This document shows positions 32,780 through 43,034 of a stretch of 64,000 nt of DNA, one piece after another. The notes beneath the pieces are model-generated. The model made no database searches. It saw nothing but the letters and a program-made list of their open reading frames with translations, and was not told the DNA's origin. This DNA is from Akanthomyces muscarius (Eukaryota; Ascomycota; Sordariomycetes; Hypocreales; Cordycipitaceae). Position numbers and translations under genes: made by a program. The stretch is from the NCBI RefSeq assembly GCF_028009165.1, contig NC_079244.1, positions 2,294,001 through 2,358,000 on the forward strand, read 5' to 3'. How positions within the stretch are numbered: position 1 is the stretch's first letter; every line of letters begins with the position of its first letter.

Positions 32780-34271
32780 GATGACGAGGGTCGTGGTTGG
32801 TGGCGATGTTTATGCGACGTCTGCGCGAGTCTGCCGGCCGAAGAACGCGGGGTGGATGGGAGAGATGTACGTAAGGTGTTGTTGGTGTTATCGCGATCGG
32901 GGATGAGGCGCGGCGTGGCTCGCTGCGGAGATGGAAAGCGAGATGTTGGACGATCGCGACCGGCAGGTATCAGTGTGTCAAGGAAAAAAGATGCGTAAAA
33001 GGTGCTGCATCATCGGCTACAAGGCAACCGGCTCGCGGCTGACTGAGGGGCAACAACATCATAGCGGGGCGAGCATCGAGGCGGAGCAGCGCATCTACGA
33101 ATGGTTTAGCTCGGGCATTTTTTGTTACAGCACGACCGCTCAAGTGAGTCTCGAGGTATTTCGCCAAGCTTCGGCCAAGATCACACTCGGGCGACTTCGG
33201 TATTTTAGCGCCGCCTTCATTTACTTGGTCTTGTCCTGATGCCGTCTGTGTGACGGAGGGCGAGCGGGAAAGTCACGGAGCCTCCTCGAGAACTCTGGCC
33301 AGACCCTGTCAGACCTCTCGGTAGCTGGCGAGGCGAAGTCAGCCCTGTCGTCTGCAGCAGCCGGGGGGCGCCATTTCCAACGGATTCAGGGGTTGTATAC
33401 CGGTAATGTGCGCGCTGATAGCTCCGGTGATCACCGCTACTGAAGTCTTGCCGGGACTCGGGGAATTTTCATCTTTGTCTAGGTAACATGCCCTGCTATC
33501 TGTCTTGTTTTCTTGACCGACTTGGTAGTTTTATGCCCTGCGATGTACCAAATCATGAGACGAATAATATGCATCGGTACTTTCCTTGGAGTTAGATACA
33601 CCACCTGACCCCGATCTGTCCTTGTTAGTGCATCTCAAGATGCGAGGCGCCAAAGTTAACACTACCTTAGGTAAGTTACTCTCTAAAGATCATTGCCCGC
33701 ACCTCTCCCGTCTCCACCTTAGCACGACAAACCTCTGTTCTACCGCACTGTTAACTAGTGCTATCAGGCCAACGACATGTCTCCTATCCCAAAGGTGGTA
33801 TTCCTAGAGCTCTACATGTTTCAATGCAAGCAGCTCCCGGCCTCTTCATTTACTGCCTGACCAGAAAGTTGGGTCGCACCCAAGTCAAGCGACGGTGTTC
33901 CTTTGAGGCCTCCGCCGGACCACCTCAGTGAATGGCCTCGGCGTCGCCCACATCTGGCCCCTGTCAGAATGCACTCTTCCTGCATGTCCCCACGGCTGCG
34001 CGCGCCGTGTGTTAGGTAGATAGTTACTGTATTACGTATCAAAAGGGACCTCCAAAAATGGCGCGTTGCTTCCGCATCCCGAGCGGCCCGTTCCACGCAA
34101 AATTGGGCCTGCGATTGTCATTGTATGCTTAAAGCTGTGCCTGGCGTTTTCTCTTACACAACACCACAGCTGTCACGCCTGCGAGCTTCAACCCCGCCAC
34201 GCCCAAAGTTGCCAGTCGAGCAGCAGCAAACGCTTCCCGACGCTTGATGCATTTTGAGAGGAATCAGCGCC
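32780..34271. other. Divergent intergenic 1.5 kb
   Basis: The shared upstream region of the metacaspase and the WW-domain gene. No gene is supportable: the ORF-like stretches lack motifs. The part 33400-33820 is less GC-rich. No repeat longer than about 10 bp seen. Confidence 0.4.
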
Positions 34272-35216
34272 ATGGCTACGTATCAAGATAATCTTGCCCA
34301 AAATTTTGGCAACATGGGCTTGGGGCCCAACAACGGCCAATATCCCCCTCGTGAGTAGTACCCCGACAAACGGGATTCGCTCAGCTACTAACAGTATCGC
34401 CCAGCCCAGCAAGGCTCCGGATATCAGGGGCATCAGCAACAGTCGTCCTCCTCACCATATAATTCCCCGCCTCCGCAGGATCAGTACAGTTCGCCCCCGC
34501 CGGCACCGCCATACCAGCCTCCGCAGGACAAGCCCCCGATCCCGCGCGAATGGCGGCCTTTTTACGATCACCAGCACCAACGCTGGTACTATGCCAATGA
34601 GACCACGAGCGAGACACAGTGGGAGGCTCCCGGATACTACGCGCCGTCTCACCCAGGCGGTGATTCTCGCGGCTACGATGCAACGCCCCAGCAGCAGTAC
34701 CAGTACAACGCACCGTCTGGACCGCCTCCTGGTAAGACTAAGAGCAGCGGAGGTGGCATGGGCATGGGCGGTGGCCTGGCGTTGGGCGCTGTCGCCGGCT
34801 TAGCTGCCGGTGCCGGTGGCTCCTATCTCTTCGGTAAGGCCGAAGATGCCGTCGAAGACAGAGTCGATCGGTTCGAGGACCGGGTGGACAGGGTTGAGCA
34901 TCGGGTCGAGGATAGAGTGGACTATGTCAAAGATGATTTTGAGGACAGACGTGACCAGGCCGAAGATCGCTGGGAGGCACCCGTGGTCGTTCCCGCGGCC
35001 CTGCCTGCTCATGATATTGATGGCGACTCAGTGTCGTCCAGCGATCGGGAGGAGGTCGAGGAGGCGAGAGAGCGCTACGAAGAGGCTCTTCGCGATGCGG
35101 ACTCGTCGTCAGCGAGTAGTAGTGACCTAGAGGAGCTGGAAGAGGCTCGCGAGGAGTACGAGGAGGCGTACGAAGAGACATATGGTGGCGATGACGACTA
35201 TGACGATGACGACTAG
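34272..35216 (+). CDS. WW-domain protein with glycine-rich and coiled-coil parts
   Basis: Exons 34272-34350 and 34405-35216 give 296 residues. After a Gln/Pro-rich start comes a WW domain (about 71-103; PREWRPFYDHQHQRWYYANE then SETQWEAP), with both signature Trp present, so it should bind Pro-rich ligands. A glycine/alanine stretch follows (GGGLALGAVAGLAAGAGGSY), as found in many small fungal WW proteins, then a heptad-like charged segment (EDRVDRFEDRVDRVEHRVED). Last come two copies of a D/E-rich unit (REEVEEARERYEEALRD and LEELEEAREEYEEAYEE) and an acidic tail. The glycine stretch may insert in or touch a membrane, which is inference. The cellular role is unknown. Confidence 0.82.
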
Positions 35217-35611
35217 GAGGGTAACGAGATGTATGGCGCTGGCATAGCTATCATGATTATTAGCGACAACCTAACAATGGCCTCACAAACAAAGAAGGTT
35301 AATGAACCGCTGTCGCAATGATTGGTCGCTGTAGTCCCAGCCGAGTGGTTAAGACGGGTGAGTGGTGGTTTGTTGCTAAAAGTAGAAGCGGCATGACTTT
35401 CTCACATGAGCTCTCCCCTCCATCGCAAGAAAGCTTGGATCGTCGTTGGACATGCTCGCAACGTTTTTTCATTCCCCGAATTCTTCTTGCTGTAAGAGCC
35501 ATTTGGTAGCCTCGAAGCGCTCAATTTGGTCATAAGCACTATCTAGGGCACCGGGGTGGAGATGTCTGTGGCAGCCTGGGATGCAGTCGTAAGTCTCCAT
35601 TCGCAATCACT

Positions 35612-36460
35612 TCACAGAAGCTGGGTCTTATCCTTACTCTCAAGATATTCTTCACTAAGAAGTCGAGCATTATATAACCTCGTATCCGCTAAAAAGAAAA
35701 TGGATGATAGGCGACGGGTCACCCAAGTCAGGCCTAAGGCGCCGTCGATTAATGATATTGCCGCTGCAACCAAGCAACTCGCACGGTTTGTTTGCAAGCG
35801 TGTGATGGTAATTGGACTCAAAAAGTCTTCGTGTGCTTTTCCAGGGTAGCCTGCGTTGAGCTCGGGAATCTCCTGGAGTGCTTCCAAGACGCCTTCGGCC
35901 AAAGTGGTCTCACTACGTAATAGCCGGCCTGTCACAAACTGATGTGGCTGCAAATAGTAGACTGCATATGCAGCATACCACATTTCTCCAAGTTATTAAA
36001 TATAGTTCCAATATTTTGATCTGATGTAAAATTCTTTAATCGTCGCAGCTTACATCCTATTGTACGGCAATGTCGTCTAGAGCAGAATATCGTGTAGGCC
36101 TGCTCTCTACCCCGCTCATTATAGCGAGACAAAGCAGGATATAGGCCGTCGAGACGAACATTCCCCACCAGGGCAAGTATTTCCAGACAAACTGTTAAAA
36201 AGAATTTTGCGATGTTCCAAGGAGATTGACGTCGTATTTATTGGTGTCGCGCTCCGCGGAACTAGGACCCAGTCTAGTGACTCACAGTAGAGCAGACCAT
36301 CGTGTAATGAGGTTTCAATTGCGGGGTCCCAACCCTGTCTGTCGTCTAAAGAAGCTCTCGCGGCATAAATACGAGTCAAATTACTGGTTACGTAGCTCCA
36401 TCTAAATGATTCATTTTTATTCCTTGCCAGAAACGGAAAGATCTTGGCCCGCTTTGCCGT
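35612..36460 (-). pseudogene. Possible decayed gene, identity unknown
   Basis: Minus-strand fragments in more than one frame read like former protein. At 35983-35612, ETTLAEGVLEALQEIPELNA and then GYPGKAHEDFL are followed by a run of hydrophobic and basic residues. At 36460-36119 there is YVTSNLTRIYAARASLDD and GWDPAIETSLHDG. Third-position C/G preference appears in parts. I could not join them into one frame with plausible splice sites, and recognise no family. It could be a real gene with introns I did not find. Confidence 0.3.
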
Positions 36461-36511
36461 TTGCCGCGGAGCTTGGCACAAACGGCTGGAAAAAGTGGCA
36501 ACCGTTGAAAC

Positions 36512-36519
36512 TATATAAA
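36512..36519 (+). promoter_or_regulatory. TATA box of the methyltransferase gene
   Basis: TATATAAA, 79-86 bp upstream of ATG 36598. Confidence 0.6.
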
Positions 36520-36597
36520 CCACATACTACGACTCTATCCGTTCCATCGCAAGCGTATCGCGTTTCGGTAAACCCTTCCCACAACCCACCACTCATC

Positions 36598-37380
36598 ATG
36601 TCGCAAAACATCTACGACAGGCAGGACTTCTTTACCGCCTACTCGGAAATCATTGACCGGTCCGGGCACAAGGACCTCGACAATGACCTCCTCTGGAAGC
36701 GTCTGCGCACGCTCCTGCCGTCGTCCGTCGAGGGCTTTCACATTCTCGACGTCGGCTGCGGCTCCGGCTGGTTCGCGCGGTGGGCCGTCGACCACGGCGC
36801 CGCCTCGGTGACGGCTGTCGACATCTCCCACAACATGATCGCCAAGGCCCGTGGCCTCAACGGCGGTGACGGCACCGCCTACGCAACTAAAATTGACTAC
36901 CGCATCGTGGACCTCGACGCCGACCCCGAGGGCCTCGTCCCCCGCGAGGAGGGCACGGCGTACGACCTCGCGTTCAGCGGGCTGACGCTGCACTACCTCG
37001 CCAGGCTGGGCGTGCTGGTCGCCAAGGTGCACGCGCTGCTGAAGCCCGGGGCCGTGTTCGCCGTCAACGTCGAGCACCCGGTGTACACGGCGCCGCAGCG
37101 GCCGCGCGTGGTCGCCGACGCCGAGACGGGCGAGAAGTCGTGGAACTTTAGCGACTACTACAACGAGGGCGAGCGCGTGGTGGACTGGCTGGCGCCGGGC
37201 CTGCGCAAGCAGCATCGCACGATGCAGGGCTACCTGGACATTTTTTTCCAGGCCAGTTTTGACCTGACAGGGCTGATCGAGATGCTGCCGACAAAGGAGG
37301 AGGTGGAGGCGGGTAGCGTTGGCGAGGACGAGCTGCTGCGGCCGCTGTTTTTGATGATGGGGTTGAGAAAACGGGTCTAG
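36598..37380 (+). CDS. SAM-dependent class I methyltransferase
   Basis: Single exon, 260 residues from ATG 36598 (MSQNIYDRQDFFTAYSEI). The Rossmann SAM-binding motif I is HILDVGCGSGWFARWA (about 48-63), motif II AVDISHNMIAKARGL holds the ribose-binding Asp, and motif IV is YDLAFSGLTLHYL. Such enzymes methylate small molecules. The opening YDxxxFFxxYS and the central block resemble the UbiE/Coq5-like or TehB-like cytosolic enzymes that act on small metabolites, but the acceptor cannot be identified. The C-terminal part (DLTGLIEMLPTKEEVE) looks like a substrate-cap helix. The gene is very GC-rich with strong codon bias and has a good TATA box. It converges on the CLN3-like gene. Confidence 0.85.
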   Translation: MSQNIYDRQDFFTAYSEIIDRSGHKDLDNDLLWKRLRTLLPSSVEGFHILDVGCGSGWFARWAVDHGAASVTAVDISHNMIAKARGLNGGDGTAYATKIDYRIVDLDADPEGLVPREEGTAYDLAFSGLTLHYLARLGVLVAKVHALLKPGAVFAVNVEHPVYTAPQRPRVVADAETGEKSWNFSDYYNEGERVVDWLAPGLRKQHRTMQGYLDIFFQASFDLTGLIEMLPTKEEVEAGSVGEDELLRPLFLMMGLRKRV

Positions 37381-37612
37381 TATGAGGCTTGCGCCGTAAA
37401 TGCGTCCAAAGAGATGTAGAGTTGGGTGAATAGATTATCATTAAATGCTGAAACTAGCGTTTGCTTGCCGCCTGCTGAGGGGTATATCCTATAAAATGTC
37501 AAAAGAAAAGAAAACCGGAGGAATAAATAGCAAAACAAAAGACTGGGTATCGTGCGGCATGTCGCATTGTTGAAAGCGCCGTGAAAAAAAAGGGTCACAG
37601 AAATAAATATGC

Positions 37613-38941
37613 TCAAGATCTGGTATAGCACCATCGCGTGCCCGTTCCTGCGTCCACGCTGCATAGGCTCTGTTCTACCAGCGCGGCGAGGAGCGAGCCG
37701 CATAGCGTGCCGGCCGTCTCGCCGGTGCCAATGACGCCGAGGCCAAACTCCGCATCGGCGGGCTTGTCGGTGGCCATCTGCTCGACAGCTGACGCGAACA
37801 CGTTGGCGTACACGGCGCCGCCGAGGAGACCTGTCAGGAAGAGCGCGGGCAGCAGAAAGTACGGCGAAGAGAAGATTGAGGCCACGCCGTTGAAGAGAAT
37901 TACGGCAACCAGAACGGCGAGCAGGGAGGTCAGGCGAGCGAGGTGGCGGAAGCGGATGAGGAGAATGGTGGAGCGCGACACGAGGTTGCCGGCCTGGAAA
38001 GCGAGATTGTAGATGGCGTAAAAGGTCTCGAAGCTGCCAAAGACGGCAGACTGGCCGTAGGCGCGCGAGATGCCCGGCGCGACCAGAGCCTGCAGCGTAA
38101 AGGCAAAGCACAGGGAGCGGATGTAAGGCTTGGCGAGAGGATCAATCAGGCGCAGGTTGTGCTCGAGACGGCCCGTCCACGTCTGGGGCTCGCTCTGCGG
38201 CGGCTCCTGGACCACAAACGAGCCGCCTTCTTCGGCGGCCCTCGCGTCAAACTTGATGCTGTCGACAGTCGTGGTGGTGAAGATGGGCGGCCGGCGCAGG
38301 ATCATCGAGTTGGCGACGAGCCCGGCGCCGATGAAGTAGTGGGCGTAGTCGACGGCGCGGCGCAGGACGGCGTGCATGCTGACGGTGAGGAAGTAGGGCG
38401 CGACAGCCCAGAGGAGCGAGGCGGCGCCGGTGCCGATGCCCCAGCCGGCTAGGCCCGCGCGGCCAAAGTGCCGCAAGTGGCCCATGCAGGAGACCTCGGT
38501 GGCGGCGGCCGTGGCGGCGGCGAGCATGGTGATGAGGACGCGCCAGACGGCGGGCACGTTGGCGGGCGTGACCGAGGTGACGAAGACGGCGAGGGCCCAG
38601 CAGGCGGCGAAGAGAAACGGGCGCAGCTTCCAGTGGACGTGGCGGAGCGCGTGGGGGGCCAGCAGCTTGACGGCGAGGGCGGGCAGGACCTGGATGAGGA
38701 TGACGGCCGGTCGGGAGTAGGGGATGATGAGGTAGCTGGAGGAGAAGACGATGCTGGAGAGGATGACGTTGCAGAAGCCTGTGGTGGGTTGAGCAAGTGG
38801 TTAGAAGAAGGTCATGGTGAAAGTCGCGTGAGATATGGGAGAGAACGCACCGAGGATGGTGTAACCAGTAATGATTTTGATGCTCTGGTTGCGCAGAGCC
38901 TTCATGGCTTGGCGCCGCTCATGGCTTTGAGAGCCAAGCAT
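37613..38941 (-). CDS. BTN1: CLN3/battenin-family membrane protein (Btn1-like)
   Basis: Exon 1 (38941-38851) and exon 2 (38778-37613) give 418 residues. About ten hydrophobic segments form a polytopic membrane protein, starting at GYTILGFCNVILSSIVFSSS. The conserved centre VSCMGHLRHFGRAGLAGWGI plus GTGAASLLWAVAPYF matches the Cln3 signature of a glycine-rich loop after transmembrane helix 4. Residues about 190-225 are a hydrophilic cytosolic loop. Btn1 resides in the vacuole and late Golgi and affects vacuolar pH and basic amino acid balance; the human homologue is mutated in juvenile Batten disease (family knowledge). Assignment rests on topology and the central motif. An MFS-like relative cannot be fully excluded. 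Confidence 0.75.
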
Positions 38942-40686
38942 GATGTTGCCGAGCCGAGTCTGGAGAAGTGATGGCGGCGATGTGTTTGTCGTGGTTATCG
39001 TTGGGTGTTTGCGGGAAACGAGGGCAGAACGAGGGGGAAGCTCTCGTGATGAGTGCGGGTAGAGCGGCGGGCACCTTGAGCAGAATGGATATGAAAGGGT
39101 TCACAGCTGTACATAAAGTGCAGTGATCTGCATGGGACAGAAAAATGCGCAATGTGACCCAGGCGCAGGCAGGGCTACCTGTTGTGCATCCTGGTAGCTA
39201 TTTATTGGTACAACCAACCAAATAGTGGTAGTGATAGGTTGGCCAACGTGTGGGTTGGAGAAACGGGGGCGGAGCTTGGTGCGTCTTTGATTGTTGATTG
39301 TGGATTGTGGGATTGTCTCTGGCAGCAGTGCTGCACCTGCACCGCTGTTAGCCAGCCGCTGGCCCACGGGATGCCCAATCCAATCTATGTGGACCGTGGA
39401 GCTTCAGGCGAGCTAGGCGGGCTTAGCGGGAGGGCTGTCAAGGGGGGGGGCCTGCTAGCGGGCACAAGTACCTGTACATGCCTGAAGCCGGGCCGGCTCA
39501 CAGTGTGCCCTTGGCTTACCTACCAGTAAGTGGTCGACTCATTTACTCTCTCACTCTGTGCGTTGCAGGCAGCAAAAGGACAAGAGTCACGCGCGCGATG
39601 CAGCTCATTTTACATTTCTTTTTGTTCTGGAGCAACGGACACGGCATTGCTCGCGTGACATGTTGCAGCTTTATCCATCGTGACTTTGGGGGGCTCTGTC
39701 GCAGTGCGCAGCACCCTATTCTCCCTCACTAGGTACAGTTGGGTGCTGTAATTGCGGTGCGGATGGAAACTGTACACCATTCATCGATTTTATCCAAAAC
39801 AAGGGCAATCCGCAGCACCACTGCACAAATCGTCAGCCACTCTCAACAATTCCTTTCGGATTGCTTGCAAATTTGCAGGACCTCGGGTAGCAAAACCAGC
39901 CCGGAGCTCCAGCACGGTAAACACCCTGAGAGGGACCCTTATAAGTCCGATTTGACGGCCCCGCAGTGCTCCGGACGACCGCCCAGCTCCTCCTTTCTGG
40001 CGGGCTGGTGGGCTCTCAAAGCTCTGTCTGACCAGTGGCCACGGGGAGGGAAAAAAGCGCAGACGCAGAGAAACAATTCAAGCCCACATTTTACAGGCAT
40101 GTCACATTCATAGTGGCCAACGGAAACTTTGCAGGGGTTCACTGAGCACAAGTTGGCTAGGTCCACCACCACGGCGCCCCTCTGAGGGCGCCCCTTGCCG
40201 CACGTGTAAGCGTTGAGCTTCGAGGGAGGCAGAGTCAAGTCAATGCGGCAGCACAGTCAAAGGTGACCAGGCACAGAAATACAACGGCCCTGTCGTGCCT
40301 GCCGCCCAACTCACGCAGACTTGCTGATTACTGACTAGCGTTAGTCCTGCAGCCAAGATCGAGTTGGTGGTGTGCGACCTGCATGAATGCGAGATTGCGT
40401 GTGGCCGCCCGGCATTTATCACCGAAGGCGGATTTTACTCTTTTCTTTTCACAATCGTTGTTGTACCAGTATTGAGTTGGGAGATTGACATTCGTGATCA
40501 TAACAGAAGGGCTCGTGGTACACATGTTGGCTCGTGGTCCACGTATTGGCTCGTGGTGCAAATATCCCCCCAGAGTCATGTGCTATGTGAGTAGGCAATG
40601 AAATGAGACTAGAATCAACGCCTTCACACCACTCCATCGAAGGAGCCAGACCCCGTAGCAATTGCCAGTTCCAACATCCATGCCAG
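38942..40686. other. Gene-free 1.7 kb with a 19-bp triplicate
   Basis: No supportable gene. It has a G8 run near 39446 and a triplicated 19-bp motif at 40510-40566 (listed separately). The CLN3-like promoter must be at the 5' side. Confidence 0.4.
40510..40566 (+). repeat. Three 19-bp tandem units starting GGCTCGTGGT
   Basis: Units start at 40510, 40529 and 40548. Each has an identical 10-bp head GGCTCGTGGT and a variable 9-bp tail (acacatgtt, ccacgtatt, gcaaatatc). The fixed 19-bp period with a conserved head looks more like regularly spaced sites than a plain microsatellite. Confidence 0.8.
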
Positions 40687-41214
40687 CTAACCCGTCGCTT
40701 CGAAAGCTTTGTGAAATGAGACGGTACCAGCAGCTGCTGGCTCACGCCAAGCGAGGGCCATGAAGAATTCCGCCGGCGCCCCTGGGTACTTCAAGGAAGG
40801 GTCTACCTTGAAGCCAAAACGCGTATAGAACTTCGGGTTTCCCAGCAACACGCAGCCGGCGGCCGCATGGGTAGTCTGGAGATCTGCCAGCGCGCGTTCC
40901 ACCAGCCTCGACCCCACGCCGTGTCCTTGATACTCGGGCAAGACGGAGATTGGCCCTAGCCCGTGCCAGTTCTCGCTGCCATCCGAAATGGCCACAGGCG
41001 AGATGGCGACGTGACCGACAATGGCCAGCGTGGCTTCGTCTTCGGCGACGAGTGAGATTGATAGTTGGCTTGCTTCACGCAGAGCGCGGACGATGAATTG
41101 CTCATTGTGGTCTGTGTGCTCGGCATTCATGAATGCGATTGCAGTGACTTCTTCAATCACTGGCGCGTCGCATTCTGTCTCGCGTCGGATGCGGATTTGC
41201 TTGGCGTTTGTCAT
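40687..41214 (-). CDS. GNAT acetyltransferase, YhbS-like
   Basis: 175 residues from ATG 41214 (MTNAKQIRIRRETECDAPVI). A second ATG 20 codons upstream (41274) is in frame, but the residues before Met21 look unlike GNAT. Sequence: LSISLVAEDEATLAIVGHVA, then GLGPISVLPEYQGHGVGSRL (motif A acetyl-CoA loop QGHGVGS) and AAGCVLLGNPKFYTRFGF (motif B), the order of the bacterial YhbS group. Such proteins acetylate small amines or peptides, and the substrate is unknown. The two GNAT genes in the window are unlike each other, so they are not a recent duplication. Confidence 0.85.
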   Translation of the reverse strand: MTNAKQIRIRRETECDAPVIEEVTAIAFMNAEHTDHNEQFIVRALREASQLSISLVAEDEATLAIVGHVAISPVAISDGSENWHGLGPISVLPEYQGHGVGSRLVERALADLQTTHAAAGCVLLGNPKFYTRFGFKVDPSLKYPGAPAEFFMALAWREPAAAGTVSFHKAFEATG

Positions 41215-41888
41215 GATTTCGATGATTTCCCTTAGAGCACGATCTCTTTGTTGTCTACAAGCTGTGGCTTGCAATTTGATGTTTCGGATACAGACAAACT
41301 TTTGTCAGAGGTCTGATAAGTGCATCTGGCTGTAGTTTTGAGAGAAGGTAGACATATGCTGGTAGCCAGATGACATGGGCTGTTCTGAGTCATCCGGCAA
41401 GCAGACGTATATATCCGAAGTGGAACGGAAGTAAGGTACAATAGCTGCTAGGTTTAAAAACGTTGTCGAAATACTATAAAAATGATAGATTAAAACTTCC
41501 AAGTGAGCAGAGTATTTGATATGAGTTATAGCCATTTGTTACAAGACTTAGTATTTCCCTCTTTTCAGTGAGATCCAGTCAGGGACTTCACTGGCAAGGA
41601 GGTAGCAAAAACAGACGCTAGTAGGTGTTAAAAGGAATAAGAGAACTAAGAAAATTAAGCAAGCTAGGGAAAATAAGAAGAATAAAAAGAGTAAGAGAGG
41701 ATAGGAAATGGGAAATAATGATTAGAAAGAATAAAAACATTTATAAGAAAGTAAAAGATGAAAAAGAAGTAGCAAGTCACTACTTCCATGTCCTACCCAG
41801 AGCGGCGTCTTTTTTTGTCACCCATTTGACTCCTATACTGAATTAGTGCCTTGATGTGCGTCTAGCGCGACCGCCTTCTTTTAGTTGA
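41215..41888. other. AT-rich intergenic with a C-poor tract
   Basis: 41280-41830 is AT-rich. From about 41626 to 41770 the plus strand has only about four C in 145 bases and is dominated by A and G. No gene. Possibly decayed repeat DNA. Confidence 0.5.
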
Positions 41889-43034
41889 CTAGAATCGCTG
41901 CGTCTCCATGAGCAGTTGATAATCCTTGTGAGCTTTCCGAAACATCTGTGCTAGCACTGCCACGTAACTAGTCACGATCTCATCGACAAGTGGCTTCTGC
42001 AGATTGTTATATATGCAGAGCTTTCGTGACGATGAGGGCGCCGGCGGTGGGTCGGTTGTCTTGATGTATCGCCCCCGCGTCGATCTCGGCTCAGAGTCAA
42101 CCTCCATGGCGACAAGTCTATCATACGAGTCCACGAGTATGAGGCGCTTCTCGATTTTATTCGCAGACGTGGTACCGTCTTTGGCGAGTCGGCTGGTCCA
42201 GAGCAAATGTCCCTCGCTGCTCTTCCAGAGGACATACGGCAGTTCCGGGTCAAAGATGTTTTCGTCGTGTGCCCCAATCGTGATGGACTCATACTCGGGT
42301 GATGAGAGCCGGGCAATCGTTTCTTTGGTAAAATATAGCCGGATATCCCATCGCATCTGCGACAGCTGTACAAGCCCAGCAGTGTCGCTAGCACCTGCAT
42401 CTCCCGACGACGACGATATCCTGATGGATGGTCTTCTAGGGGACCACATTGTCTTGACCGCTTTGGCCTTGTTGATTCTATTCGGGATAAGAAAATCCAC
42501 GCCAAACTTGGCATCCCAGTCCAAATCTGGGCAATCGACGATATAGGTCCCGCCCGTGCCTCGAATGCGCACGATTTTGGAGGGCACTCCTGGCTTGCCC
42601 CCAAACTGGACGGAGAACACGGATGTTGGTCGCAGATGACGGTATCGGACCTCCGCACCGGGAACATCCTTTACTGTCAGGCTGCTGGTAGGATATGGTG
42701 AGGGTGCCGTTTTCCCAGCAACACCATCTGCCGAGCGCAGGGCAATTAGCTGCGAAGGCTCTACATAATTTCGATTGCCGGCCTCATCGCAAAAGACAAG
42801 TCTTAGCCCGCAGTTACCGCAGTAGTGCGTAAACCAGGCGCAGCGTGGCTTTTGGCGAGACCACAGCAGAGACAGCCCTAGAGTGAAGACGGTTTTGACA
42901 CCGAGTGATGTTTTACTGCGAGGTATGAGTTGGTTTTCGTGCGCCGGAAACCTCCTGTGCTGCCGACTCACCTGCGAGGACTGAGACTGTCGTGTACAAA
43001 GACCGTCCTTGCAAACGCCGTGCAGGCAGGACAT
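41889..43034 (-). CDS. Unrecognised protein with a zinc-ribbon-like HYCGNCG motif
   Basis: A 381-codon open frame. I do not recognise the family. Visible features: Cys-rich start (CLHGVCKDGLC), a possible zinc knuckle FTHYCGNCGLRLVFC near residues 68-82, a long beta-rich middle (VRIRGTGGTYIVDCPDLDW, FGVDFLIPNRI), then RWDIRLYFTKETIARLSSPE and a C-terminal helix LCIYNNLQKPLVDEIVTSYV. The Cys pairs CNC and FC might bind a metal. A tempting intron (gtgagt...cctcgcag, 56 nt near residues 23-41) would break the frame, so I kept the single exon. The true 5' end is uncertain. Codon use is less biased than in its neighbours. Confidence 0.55.
   Translation of the reverse strand: MSCLHGVCKDGLCTRQSQSSQVSRQHRRFPAHENQLIPRSKTSLGVKTVFTLGLSLLWSRQKPRCAWFTHYCGNCGLRLVFCDEAGNRNYVEPSQLIALRSADGVAGKTAPSPYPTSSLTVKDVPGAEVRYRHLRPTSVFSVQFGGKPGVPSKIVRIRGTGGTYIVDCPDLDWDAKFGVDFLIPNRINKAKAVKTMWSPRRPSIRISSSSGDAGASDTAGLVQLSQMRWDIRLYFTKETIARLSSPEYESITIGAHDENIFDPELPYVLWKSSEGHLLWTSRLAKDGTTSANKIEKRLILVDSYDRLVAMEVDSEPRSTRGRYIKTTDPPPAPSSSRKLCIYNNLQKPLVDEIVTSYVAVLAQMFRKAHKDYQLLMETQRF

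Larger units (their letters stand above)
35217..36597. other. Intergenic 1.4 kb holding possible coding remnants
   Basis: No intact gene. The minus-strand remnants at 35612-36460 are listed separately. A TATATAAA at 36512-36519 serves the methyltransferase. A tRNA-like A-box near 35339 has no matching B-box. Confidence 0.4.

Noticed and set aside
35318..35400. A tRNA-Ser-like A-box (cagccgagtggttaag) near 35339-35354
   Set aside because: There is no B-box (GGTTCGANTCC) at the right distance and no acceptor-stem pairing. It is at most a decayed or chance fragment.
42950..43010. 56-nt intron in the unrecognised minus-strand gene
   Set aside because: Good gt...cag ends, but removing it puts an in-frame TAA straight after the junction.
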